From Azospirillum canadense (GTDB taxonomy: Bacteria; Pseudomonadota; Alphaproteobacteria; Azospirillales; Azospirillaceae): a stretch of 64,000 bases of DNA. Positions within the stretch are counted from its first letter, which is position 1. Each line of letters begins with the position of its first letter. Both the position numbers and the translations under genes were made by a program. The notes under the pieces were generated by a model. It worked only from the letters and a program-made list of their open reading frames with translations. It was not told the origin of the DNA and made no database searches. Where the stretch lies: contig NZ_JAOQNG010000010.1 in assembly GCF_025961225.1 (NCBI RefSeq), forward strand, positions 1,540,501 through 1,604,500, written 5' to 3'. Below, piece by piece: positions 18,271-26,357 of the stretch.

Positions 18271-19389
18271 ATGAACCACCTGACCAGCCGCCAGATCGGC
18301 ATTCCCTGCGTGATGATGCGCGGCGGCACCTCCCGCGGGCCCTTCTTCCTGGCGTCCGACCTTCCGGCCGAACCGGCGGAGCGTAACGCCCTTCTGCTCT
18401 CCGTCATGGGGGCGGGGAACGACCTGGGCATCGACGGCATCGGCGGCGGCAACCCGCTGACCAGCAAGGTCGCCATCGTCGGTCCCGCCACCATGGCCGG
18501 TGCCGATGTGGATTACCTGTTCGCCCAGGTGCGGGTGCAGGAGGGGGTGGTCGACACCTCGCCCAACTGCGGCAACATGCTCGCCGCGGTCGGCCCCTTC
18601 GCCATCGAGGCCGGGCTCGTCCCGGCCGCGGACGGCGTGACGGTGGTGCGCATCCACAACGTCAACACCGGCAAGCTGATTGAGGCGCGCGTCCAGACCC
18701 CCGCCGGCCAGGTGACCTACGACGGCGATGATGCCATCGACGGCGTGCCCGGCACCGCGGCGCCCATCCATCTGGCCTTCCTCGACGCGGCGGGCGCCAA
18801 CACCGGCCGGCTGCTGCCCACCGGGGCGCCGATCGACCGCATCGGCGGGATCGAGGTGTCCTGCATCGACGCCGCCATCCCGGTGATGCTGGTCCGCGCC
18901 GCCGACCTCGGCAAGACGGGGTACGAGCCGACGGACAGCTACCGGCACGACCGGGAGTTCCTGGGCTGCCTGGAAGCGTTGCGCGTGGAGGCCGGCCGCC
19001 GCATGGGCTTCCCCAACGCCGCGGGCATGGTGATCCCCAAGCCCGTCCTGCTGGCGCCGCCCACGCGCGGCGGCACCCTGGCCGTGCGCTATTTCATGCC
19101 GCACGACTGCCACCGCGCGATGGCCATCACCGGCGCCGTCGCCACCGCGACCGCCTGCACCATCCCGGGAACCGTGGCCGCCGCCCTGGCCGGCCGGTTG
19201 TCCATGCCCGGCGACGTCACCTTCGAGCATCCGGCCGGACGCCTGACCGTCCATCTCGAACCGGGGGCCGGCCAAGCCGCTCCCATCGCCAGCATCCTGC
19301 GCACCGCGCGGCGCCTGTTCGAGGGAACCGTGTTCGCACGGCCATTCGCACGGGCCTTGCCCCCGCCGCGGGCCGCCTTGGCGGCCTGA
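18271..19389 (+). CDS. PrpF-family isomerase (4-oxalomesaconate tautomerase-like)
   Basis: 372 residues of the diaminopimelate-epimerase-fold PrpF family, which shifts double bonds in unsaturated tri-/dicarboxylates (aconitate isomerase, oxalomesaconate tautomerase). The start IPCVMMRGGTSRGPFFLASD, the cysteine motif SPNCGNMLAAVG and the closing YFMPHDCHRAMAITGAV match the GalD/LigU-like group. It is the first gene of an operon with DctA, a hydratase, a CoA-transferase and a lyase, so the true substrate is likely an aconitate- or mesaconate-like acid. The exact substrate is not determinable. Confidence 0.85.
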   Translation: MNHLTSRQIGIPCVMMRGGTSRGPFFLASDLPAEPAERNALLLSVMGAGNDLGIDGIGGGNPLTSKVAIVGPATMAGADVDYLFAQVRVQEGVVDTSPNCGNMLAAVGPFAIEAGLVPAADGVTVVRIHNVNTGKLIEARVQTPAGQVTYDGDDAIDGVPGTAAPIHLAFLDAAGANTGRLLPTGAPIDRIGGIEVSCIDAAIPVMLVRAADLGKTGYEPTDSYRHDREFLGCLEALRVEAGRRMGFPNAAGMVIPKPVLLAPPTRGGTLAVRYFMPHDCHRAMAITGAVATATACTIPGTVAAALAGRLSMPGDVTFEHPAGRLTVHLEPGAGQAAPIASILRTARRLFEGTVFARPFARALPPPRAALAA

Positions 19390-19418
19390 CGCCACAGCAC
19401 AAGAGAGGAGGAAACGCC

Positions 19419-20798
19419 ATGCGCCTACAAACGGGAAGCCAAACCCCGGCGCCGACCAAGCCCAAGGCCTTCTACAAGGCCCTGTATTTCCAGGTCGTCG
19501 TCGGCCTGGCCCTGGGCATCCTGGCCGGCCATCTCTGGCCGGACTTCGGGGCTTCCCTGAAGCCGCTGGGCGACGGGTTCGTCAAGCTGGTCAAGATGAT
19601 GATCGCGCCGGTGGTCTTCTGCACCATCGTCAGCGGCATCACCAGCCTCAACGACACCCGCGAGATCGGCAAGACGCTGGTGAAGTCGATGGCGCTGTTC
19701 TACGCGCTGACGGCGGCGGCACTCCTCATCGGGCTGGCGGCGGTCCTGATCATCGAACCCGGCGTCGGCATGCACGTGTCGCCAGCGTCGCTCGATCCCG
19801 GGGTGGCGGCGCGCTACGCCAAGCAGGCGGCTCCGGTCGGGTTTTCCGACTTCCTGCTGCACATCATCCCGCACTCCTTCTTCGGCGCCTTCGCCGAGGG
19901 CGAGGTGCTGCCGGTGCTGCTCATCTCCGTCCTGGTCGGCTTCGGCCTGACGCGGGTCGGCAAGGCCGGCGAGCCGGTGGTCCAGGGCATCGAGTCCTTC
20001 TCCCACGTGCTGTTCGCCGCCTTCGGCTTCATCATGAAGCTGGCCCCGATCGGCGCCTTCGGCGCGATGGCCTTCACCGTCGGCAAGTACGGCATCGACA
20101 GCATCGGCTCACTCGGCCTGCTGATCCTGACCTTCTACGTGGCCTGCGGCGCCTTCCTGGTGGTCGTCATCGGCACGCTGGCGCGGCTGCACGGCTTCAG
20201 CCTGTGGAAGGTGCTGCGCTACTTCCGCGAGGAGCTGCTGATCGTGCTCGGCACCTCCTCCTCCGAACCGGTCCTGCCGCGCGTGCTGCAGAAACTGGAG
20301 GCGCTGGGCTGCAAGAAGGGCGTCTCCGGCCTGGTGCTGCCCATGGGCTACTCCTTCAACCTGGACGGCACGGCGATCTACCTGACGCTGGCCTCCCTGT
20401 TCATCGCCCAGGCCTGCGACATCCACCTGTCGGCCGGCCAGATCGTCGCCATGCTCGGCGTCATGCTGCTGACCTCGAAGGGTGCCGCGGGCGTCACCGG
20501 CAGCGGCTTCGTCGCCCTGGTCGCCACGCTGACGGTGATGCCGGACCTTCCCGTGGCGGGCGTCGCGCTGCTCGTCGGCATCGACCGCTTCATGTCCGAG
20601 GCCCGCGCCCTGACCAGCATCATCAGCAACTGCGTCGCCAGCATCGTCGTCTCGATCTGGGAGAACGCCTGCGACCGCGAGGTCCTGCAGCGGGAACTGA
20701 ACCAGAGCTACGCCCGCACCGAGCGCTGCCTGGAGGAAAAGGGCGACATCGCGGTCCTGCCGCTGAACGCCCGGACGCCCGCCCAGCCGTCGCATTGA
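19419..20798 (+). CDS. dctA: dicarboxylate:cation symporter, DctA/glutamate-transporter family
   Basis: 459 residues with about eight helices and two re-entrant loops. Family marks are FVKLVKMMIAPVVFCTIVSG, the serine-rich loop GTSSSEPVLPRVL, LPMGYSFNLDGTAIYLT and SKGAAGVTGSGFV. It imports C4-dicarboxylates (succinate, fumarate, malate) or relatives with H+ or Na+. GAGGAGGAAACGCC precedes the ATG. Its place between PrpF and the CoA genes suggests it brings in the operon's carboxylate substrate. Confidence 0.9.
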   Translation: MRLQTGSQTPAPTKPKAFYKALYFQVVVGLALGILAGHLWPDFGASLKPLGDGFVKLVKMMIAPVVFCTIVSGITSLNDTREIGKTLVKSMALFYALTAAALLIGLAAVLIIEPGVGMHVSPASLDPGVAARYAKQAAPVGFSDFLLHIIPHSFFGAFAEGEVLPVLLISVLVGFGLTRVGKAGEPVVQGIESFSHVLFAAFGFIMKLAPIGAFGAMAFTVGKYGIDSIGSLGLLILTFYVACGAFLVVVIGTLARLHGFSLWKVLRYFREELLIVLGTSSSEPVLPRVLQKLEALGCKKGVSGLVLPMGYSFNLDGTAIYLTLASLFIAQACDIHLSAGQIVAMLGVMLLTSKGAAGVTGSGFVALVATLTVMPDLPVAGVALLVGIDRFMSEARALTSIISNCVASIVVSIWENACDREVLQRELNQSYARTERCLEEKGDIAVLPLNARTPAQPSH

Positions 20799-20834
20799 TC
20801 GCCCAAAGACGCTCCCGCGCATCGAGGACTTACT

Positions 20835-21698
20835 ATGATGAATGCCCCCGCCCTGAACACTAAGGATTGGATCGGCCGGACCGAGACCGTGTCCGACACC
20901 GTCACCCCCACCCCCTACGCCGCGCTGTCGGCCACGCTGGACCGGCCCGCCGAGCGTCCCGCGGTCGGCACCCCGCTCCCGCCGTTGTGGCACTGGCTGT
21001 ACTTCCTGCCGCTGCACCGCCAGTCGGAAATCGGGCCGGACGGCCACGCCAAGCGCGGCGGCTTCCTGCCCCCGGTGCCCCTGCCCCGCCGGATGTGGGC
21101 CGGCAGCCAGTTCGAGTTCCACAGCCCCCTGCGCGTCGGCGACACGCTGATCCGGACCTCGACCATCCATGACGTGACCGAGAAATCCGGGCGCACCGGC
21201 CCGCTGGTCTTCGTCAAGGTCCGCCACGAAATCCGCCGCGCCGGCGAAAGCCAGGTGGCGCTGACCGAGTTCCACGACATCGTCTACCGCGAGGCCCCCA
21301 CGCCCGACGATGCACAGCCGGAGCCCCGGCCGGCGCCGGCGGACGCAGCCTGGGAGACGCGCTGGGTCCCCGACGACGTGCTGCTGTTCCGCTACTCCGC
21401 CCTGACCTTCAACGGCCACCGCATCCACTACGACCGCCGCTACGTGACGGGGGTGGAGGGGTATCCGGGGCTGATCGTGCACGGCCCGCTGATCGCCACC
21501 CTGCTGCTCGACCTGCTGCGCCACCAGCGGCCGGAGGCCGAGGTCGCCTCCTACCGCTTCAAGGCGGTGCGGCCGACCTTCGACATCAACCCCTTCTCGG
21601 TGTGCGGGACTCCGCTGGCGGACGGCAAGACCGTCCACCTCTGGGCCAAGGACCATGAGGGCTGGCTGACCATGGACGCCACCGCGGTCCTGAAGTGA
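20835..21698 (+). CDS. MaoC/FAS1-like dehydratase, mesaconyl- or itaconyl-CoA hydratase-like
   Basis: 287 residues with two hot-dog halves. The N-terminal half (TPYAALSATLD, PPLWHWLYFLP, GGFLPPVPLPRRMWAGSQFE) and the C-terminal hydratase half (FRYSALTFNGHRIHYDRRY, VHGPLIATLLLDL) match the mesaconyl-C4-CoA/itaconyl-CoA hydratase group. It probably hydrates an unsaturated dicarboxylyl-CoA made by the CoA-transferase encoded 11 bp downstream. A second ATG at 20838 could be the start. Confidence 0.82.
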   Translation: MMNAPALNTKDWIGRTETVSDTVTPTPYAALSATLDRPAERPAVGTPLPPLWHWLYFLPLHRQSEIGPDGHAKRGGFLPPVPLPRRMWAGSQFEFHSPLRVGDTLIRTSTIHDVTEKSGRTGPLVFVKVRHEIRRAGESQVALTEFHDIVYREAPTPDDAQPEPRPAPADAAWETRWVPDDVLLFRYSALTFNGHRIHYDRRYVTGVEGYPGLIVHGPLIATLLLDLLRHQRPEAEVASYRFKAVRPTFDINPFSVCGTPLADGKTVHLWAKDHEGWLTMDATAVLK

Positions 21699-21709
21699 GG
21701 ACAAGTTCG

Positions 21710-22891
21710 ATGAAACCCCTGAACGGCATCACCGTCGTCACCCTGGAACACGCCATCGCCGCCCCCTTCGCGACGCGCCAGCTTGCTGACCTCGGCGCTC
21801 GCGTCATCAAGGTGGAACGGCCCGGCGTCGGCGACTTCGCCCGCGGCTACGACGAGCGGGTGCGCGGCGTCGCCTCGCACTTCGTGTGGACCAACCGCTC
21901 CAAGGAAAGCCTGACGCTCGACGTCAAGCACCCGGAGGCGCAGGCGATCCTCAAGCGCCTGATCCGCGAGCAGGCCGACGTGGTGGTGCAGAACCTGGCC
22001 CCCGGTGCGGCCGCCCGCCTCGGCCTGTCCTACGAGGCGCTGTCGGCCGAGAAGCCGGACATCATCGTCTGCGACATCTCCGGCTACGGCAGCGACGGCC
22101 CGTACCGCGACAAGAAGGCCTACGATCTGCTGATCCAGGGCGAGTCCGGCTTCCTGTCGGTGACCGGCACGCCGGAGACGCCCTCCAAGGCCGGCCCGTC
22201 CATCGCCGACATCTCCGCCGGCATGTACGCCTACACCAACATCCTCGCCGCCCTGCTGCAACGCGGGCAAACCGGACGCGGCTGCCGCATCGACGTCTCC
22301 ATGCTGGAATCGCTGGTGGAGTGGATGAGCTACCCACTCTACTACGCCTTCGACGGCGCGGCGCCGCCGGCCCGCACCGGCGCCAGCCACGCCACCATCT
22401 ACCCCTACGGCCCGTTCCCGGCCGGCGACGGCAAGACCGTGCTGCTCGGCCTGCAGAACGAGCGCGAATGGGTGGCCTTCTGCGACACGGTGTTGAAACG
22501 TCCGGAGCTGGCGCGGGAGGAACGGTTTTCCAGCAACTCCCGCCGCAATGCGGCGCGCGACGAGCTGCGCGGCATCATCGTGGCGGCTTTCGCCGACCTG
22601 ACCGCCGAGAAGGTGGTCGCCCGGCTGGAGAAGGCGTCCATCGCCAACGCCCAGGCCAACAGCATGCAGGACGTCTGGAACCACCCGCAACTGGCGGCCC
22701 GCAACCGCTGGCGCACGGTGGAGACGCAGAACGGGCCGGTGCCGGCCCTGCTGCCGCCGGGCCTATCCAGCGACGGGGAAGCGCGGATGGACCCGGTGCC
22801 GGCGCTCGGCCAGCACACGGATCGCATCCTGGCCGAACTGGGCTACGCGCCCGGCGACATCGCCCGGCTGCGCGACGCGAAAGCGATCTGA
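21710..22891 (+). CDS. class III (CaiB/BaiF) CoA-transferase
   Basis: 393 residues. Starts NGITVVTLEHAIAAPFATRQ, with VIKVERPGVGDFARGYD carrying the conserved region and NRSKESLTLDVKHPEAQAIL as in succinyl-CoA:dicarboxylate CoA-transferases. It should activate a dicarboxylate (for example mesaconate, itaconate or citramalate) to its CoA ester for the hydratase. Start ATG 21710 has TGAGGA upstream; a GTG at 21695 overlaps the previous stop and is less likely. Confidence 0.88.
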   Translation: MKPLNGITVVTLEHAIAAPFATRQLADLGARVIKVERPGVGDFARGYDERVRGVASHFVWTNRSKESLTLDVKHPEAQAILKRLIREQADVVVQNLAPGAAARLGLSYEALSAEKPDIIVCDISGYGSDGPYRDKKAYDLLIQGESGFLSVTGTPETPSKAGPSIADISAGMYAYTNILAALLQRGQTGRGCRIDVSMLESLVEWMSYPLYYAFDGAAPPARTGASHATIYPYGPFPAGDGKTVLLGLQNEREWVAFCDTVLKRPELAREERFSSNSRRNAARDELRGIIVAAFADLTAEKVVARLEKASIANAQANSMQDVWNHPQLAARNRWRTVETQNGPVPALLPPGLSSDGEARMDPVPALGQHTDRILAELGYAPGDIARLRDAKAI

Positions 22892-22934
22892 ACCGCGCCC
22901 CGAACGGAAAGCCATCTTAGGGAGGACACGAACC

Positions 22935-24284
22935 ATGCCGTCCACGATCATCGACTCCGCCATCTTCGGCGACATCTTCAGCACCCAGGCCATGCGCGCG
23001 GTCTGGTCGGACGAGAACCGCACCCGCAAGTACCTGGACATCGAGGCAGCACTCGCCCGCGTCCAGGGCCGGCTTGGCATCATCCCGCAGGAGGCGGCCG
23101 ACGAAATCGTCGCCAACTGCTCCCTCGACAAGATCGACATGGCAAAGCTGAAGGCGCAGACGGAGCGCATCGGCTACCCCGTGCTGGGCGTCGTCTCGCA
23201 GCTCAACGCGCTGTGCCGCGACCGGCTCGGCGAATTCTGCCACTGGGGCGCCACCACGCAGGACATCACCGACACCGCGACGGTCCTGCAGATGCGCGAG
23301 GCGCTGGCCATCGTGGACGAGGACCTGGCGGGCCTGTCGGCGGCCCTGGCGGATCTGGCCAAGCGCCACCGGGACACGCCGATGATCGGCCGCAGCAACC
23401 TCCAGCAGGCGGTGCCGGTGACCTTCGGCTACAAGATGGCCGGTCTGCTGTCGGCGGTCGAACGCCACCGGGAACGGCTGGAGCAGCTCCGCCCGCGCGT
23501 GCTGATGGGTGAGTTCGCCGGGGCGGCCGGCACGCTGGCCTCGCTGGAGCACGGCGCCATGGAAACCCAGGCCGGGCTGATGGAGGAATTGGGCCTTGCC
23601 CAGCCGGCGATCGCCTGGCACACCATCCGCGACACCATCGCCGAGGTCGGCTGCTTCCTGGGCCTGGTCGGCGGCACGCTCGGCAAGCTGTCGATGGACG
23701 TCAAGCTGATGATGCAGACCGAGGTCGGCGAGGTCTACGAGCCCTACGCGCACGGCCGCGGGTCGAGCAGCACCATGCCGCAGAAGCGCAACCCGATCTC
23801 CAGCTGCTACATCCACGCGGCGATCTCCGTGGTGCGCCAGCACACCGCCGCCCTGCTCGACGCCATGGTCGCCGACCACGAGCGCTCGACGGGCCCGTGG
23901 GAAATCGAGTGGATCGTCCTGCCGGAGGCGTTCTGCCTGCTGGCCGGCGCCCTGAAGCAGGCGCGCTTCGTGGTGAGCGGGCTGGAGGTGGACGCCGCGC
24001 GGATGCGCGCCAACCTGGACATGACCAACGGGCTGGTGGCGTCCGAGGCGGTGATGATGGGGCTCGGCCGCCACATCGGCCGCGAGTACGCACACGACCT
24101 CGTCTACGACCTCTGCCGCGAGGCGGTGCGGCAGAACCGGCCGCTGCTCGACCTCCTGGCCGAGACGCCGGAAATCAGCGCCTGCCTCAGCCGCGCCGAA
24201 CTGGCCAAGCTGTGCGACCCGGCCAATTACCTGGGCCAGTCGGGCGTCATGGTCGACCGTGTGCTGGCCCGCCTGAAAGGCTGA
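22935..24284 (+). CDS. fumarase/adenylosuccinate-lyase superfamily lyase
   Basis: 449 residues. The superfamily signature loop is GRGSSSTMPQKRNPISS. Other conserved parts are FCHWGATTQDITDTA and the GRSNLQQAVPVTFGYKMA region. The closest-looking subfamily is 3-carboxymuconate cycloisomerase/adenylosuccinate lyase-like, whose members eliminate fumarate from a succinyl adduct or isomerise a muconate. In this operon it may release fumarate from a substituted succinate. GGGAGGACACG precedes the ATG, and a terminator follows. Confidence 0.85.
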   Translation: MPSTIIDSAIFGDIFSTQAMRAVWSDENRTRKYLDIEAALARVQGRLGIIPQEAADEIVANCSLDKIDMAKLKAQTERIGYPVLGVVSQLNALCRDRLGEFCHWGATTQDITDTATVLQMREALAIVDEDLAGLSAALADLAKRHRDTPMIGRSNLQQAVPVTFGYKMAGLLSAVERHRERLEQLRPRVLMGEFAGAAGTLASLEHGAMETQAGLMEELGLAQPAIAWHTIRDTIAEVGCFLGLVGGTLGKLSMDVKLMMQTEVGEVYEPYAHGRGSSSTMPQKRNPISSCYIHAAISVVRQHTAALLDAMVADHERSTGPWEIEWIVLPEAFCLLAGALKQARFVVSGLEVDAARMRANLDMTNGLVASEAVMMGLGRHIGREYAHDLVYDLCREAVRQNRPLLDLLAETPEISACLSRAELAKLCDPANYLGQSGVMVDRVLARLKG

Positions 24285-24309
24285 TCGACGCCGAGCACCA
24301 TAAGACTGC

Positions 24310-24358
24310 AAGGCCCCCTCTGCGCCCGACGGCGGACAGACGGGGGCCTTCACCTTTT
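24310..24358 (+). terminator. rho-independent terminator of the carboxylate operon
   Basis: AAGGCCCCC (24310-24318) and GGGGGCCTT (24342-24350) pair, with an extra TCTG/CAGA pairing inside, followed by CACCTTTTTC. It lies 26 bp past the lyase stop. Confidence 0.8.
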
Positions 24359-24509
24359 TCTGCATCACGGTTTCAAAGAGCGCTTCCGGATGCACCGGGC
24401 ACAATCATAGCCGCCCTGCATCGAACCAATCGACCAAGGCAATTTCACAGGAGCGCCGCTCCCGGCCTACCCTGACGGCACGGTGACAGGGCCGCTGAGG
24501 GAGGGCGTC

Positions 24510-24626
24510 ATGAGCATCCTGCGCAGTTTCGCCCGCGATTGGGCACGCTGGTCGACGGTGGAGCGAAAGGCCGCCGTGGTCTTCGTCCTCGTGGCGCTGG
24601 TGTCGCCGGCCACCTGGCTGCTGTGA
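24510..24626 (+). CDS. 38-residue single-helix membrane peptide
   Basis: It starts MSILRSFARDWARWSTVERK. The second half (AAVVFVLVALVSPATWLL) is one hydrophobic helix preceded by basic residues. GAGGGAGGGC lies immediately upstream of the ATG, and the next gene begins 30 bp after its stop, so it looks translated as the first gene of the operon. No family was recognised. An N-in single-pass topology is predicted from the positive charges. Confidence 0.55.
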   Translation: MSILRSFARDWARWSTVERKAAVVFVLVALVSPATWLL

Positions 24627-24656
24627 CGGCCACTTAATCCCAAGAGGGAGCGAGAC

Positions 24657-25505
24657 ATGGAAGGTGATTTCGGGCTGGCCCTGAGCGGGCCGGCGACAGG
24701 AAAGCTGCGCCCGCTCACTGGCCAGCGGGCACTGGTCACCGGCGGCAATTCGGGCATCGGGCGCGCCATCGCGTTGGCGCTGGGTGAAGCCGGGGCGGAT
24801 GTCGTCATCAACTACGTGTCGGGCGACGAGGCCGCCGAGGCCGTGGCAGAGGGCATCCGGTGCACCGGTGTGCGCGCCCTATCGGTCAGGGCCGACGTGT
24901 CGCGGGAGGAGCAGGTGGAGGCGATGTTCGCCCGCACCGTGGAGGCCTTCGGCGGCCTTGATATTCTGGTCAACAACGCCGGCCTGCAGCGCGACGCGCC
25001 CATGGAAGCGATGACGCTGGAGCAGTGGAACACGGTGATCGGCGTCAACCTGACCGGCCAGTTCCTCTGCGCCCGCGCCGCCGTCCGCGCCTTCAGGCGG
25101 CAGCGCTTCCGGCCGGAGGTGTCGCGGGCGCTCGGCAAGATCGTCTGCGTCAGCTCCGTCCACGAGGTCATCCCCTGGGCCGGGCACGTCAATTACGCGG
25201 CCAGCAAGGGCGGCGTGATGCTGATGATGAAGACGCTGGCGCAGGAGTTGGCGGCCGACCGCATCCGCGTCGTCGGCGTAGCGCCGGGCGCCGTCCGCAC
25301 CCCCATCAACCGCGAGGCATGGGAAACGCCGGAGGCTCACGCGGAGCTGCTGAAGCTGATCCCCGCCAAGCGCATCGGGGAGCCGGAGGACATCGCCCAC
25401 GCGGTGGTCTGGCTGGCCAGCGACGCCGCCGACTACATCACCGGCACGACGCTGTTCGTGGACGGTGGCATGACGCTCTACCCCGGGTTCGAAGCCGGAG
25501 GCTGA
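24657..25505 (+). CDS. short-chain dehydrogenase/reductase, glucose 1-dehydrogenase-like
   Basis: 282 residues of the classical SDR family. Cofactor motif TGGNSGIGRAI, NNAGLQRDAP, catalytic YAASKGG (Tyr and Lys), and PGAVRTPIN, ending with the C-terminal GTTLFVDGGMTLYPGF seen in glucose 1-dehydrogenase-type SDRs. NAD(P)-dependent oxidation of a sugar or sugar alcohol is plausible; the substrate is not fixed. It lies in an operon with glucan-active hydrolases and a GMC oxidoreductase. Confidence 0.88.
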   Translation: MEGDFGLALSGPATGKLRPLTGQRALVTGGNSGIGRAIALALGEAGADVVINYVSGDEAAEAVAEGIRCTGVRALSVRADVSREEQVEAMFARTVEAFGGLDILVNNAGLQRDAPMEAMTLEQWNTVIGVNLTGQFLCARAAVRAFRRQRFRPEVSRALGKIVCVSSVHEVIPWAGHVNYAASKGGVMLMMKTLAQELAADRIRVVGVAPGAVRTPINREAWETPEAHAELLKLIPAKRIGEPEDIAHAVVWLASDAADYITGTTLFVDGGMTLYPGFEAGG

Positions 25506-25508
25506 GCC

Positions 25509-26357
25509 ATGACCACCCTGTTTCGCCATCACTGGCCAGAGTACCTGATGGAAGCCGGCGGGCTCGGCCTGTTCATGGTGTCCGCCGGGCTGTGCGCCAC
25601 GCTGCTGGAGCATCCCGCCTTGCCCCTGCACGCCGCCCTGCCCTCGCCCCTGCTGCGGCGGGCGCTGATGGGGGCGGCAATGGGGCTGACGGCGGTTGCT
25701 ATCATCCACTCCCCTTGGGGACGACGGTCCGGCGCGCACATCAACCCGGCGGTGACGCTGACCTTCCTGCGGCTGGGCAAGGTCCGCCCCATGGACGCCG
25801 CTTTCTACGTCGCCTTCCAATGCCTGGGTGGTCTGGCCGGTGCGCTGGTGGTGACGGCGCTGCTGGGGAAGCGCTTCACGGCCCCGCCCATCGCCGCCAT
25901 CGCCACCGTGCCTGGCCCGACCGGCCCGGCCGCCGCCTTCGCGGCGGAGCTGACCATGGCGTTCCTGCTGATGGGCATGGTGCTGGTCACCACCAACCGG
26001 GCGGGGTGGGAGCGCTTCACCGGCCTCGGCGCGGGCCTTCTGGTCGCGCTGTTCATCACCGCGGCTGCCCCGCTGTCGGGGATGAGCATCAACCCGGCCC
26101 GCACACTGGCCTCCGCGATTCCCAGCGGCCTGTGGACCAGCGCCTGGATCTACGCGGTGGCTCCGCCGCTCGGGATGCTGCTGGCGGTGGAACTGTACAG
26201 GCGCCTGCCCGGCCGGCAGCCGGTGCGTTGCGCCAAGCTGAACCACGACCCGCGCAGCCGCTGCATCTTCTGCGGCGCGCCCGCCCGCAGCCCTCTGCAC
26301 AGCGTCGAACAGGGAGGAGTCCATGTCCAAAGATCCCATGTCCATGGGCCGCTATGA
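25509..26357 (+). CDS. aquaporin/MIP-family channel with a cysteine-bearing tail
   Basis: 282 residues with six helices and both NPA loops: GAHINPAVTLTFL and SINPARTLASAI. It should pass water or small uncharged solutes such as glycerol. The C-terminal 70 residues are polar and unusual for the family, with Cys and CxxC (RCAKLNHDPRSRC, then IFCGAP), which could bind a metal. Its start is 3 bp past the SDR stop, and its end overlaps the GMC gene by 35 bp, so expression is coupled. Confidence 0.88.
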   Translation: MTTLFRHHWPEYLMEAGGLGLFMVSAGLCATLLEHPALPLHAALPSPLLRRALMGAAMGLTAVAIIHSPWGRRSGAHINPAVTLTFLRLGKVRPMDAAFYVAFQCLGGLAGALVVTALLGKRFTAPPIAAIATVPGPTGPAAAFAAELTMAFLLMGMVLVTTNRAGWERFTGLGAGLLVALFITAAAPLSGMSINPARTLASAIPSGLWTSAWIYAVAPPLGMLLAVELYRRLPGRQPVRCAKLNHDPRSRCIFCGAPARSPLHSVEQGGVHVQRSHVHGPL

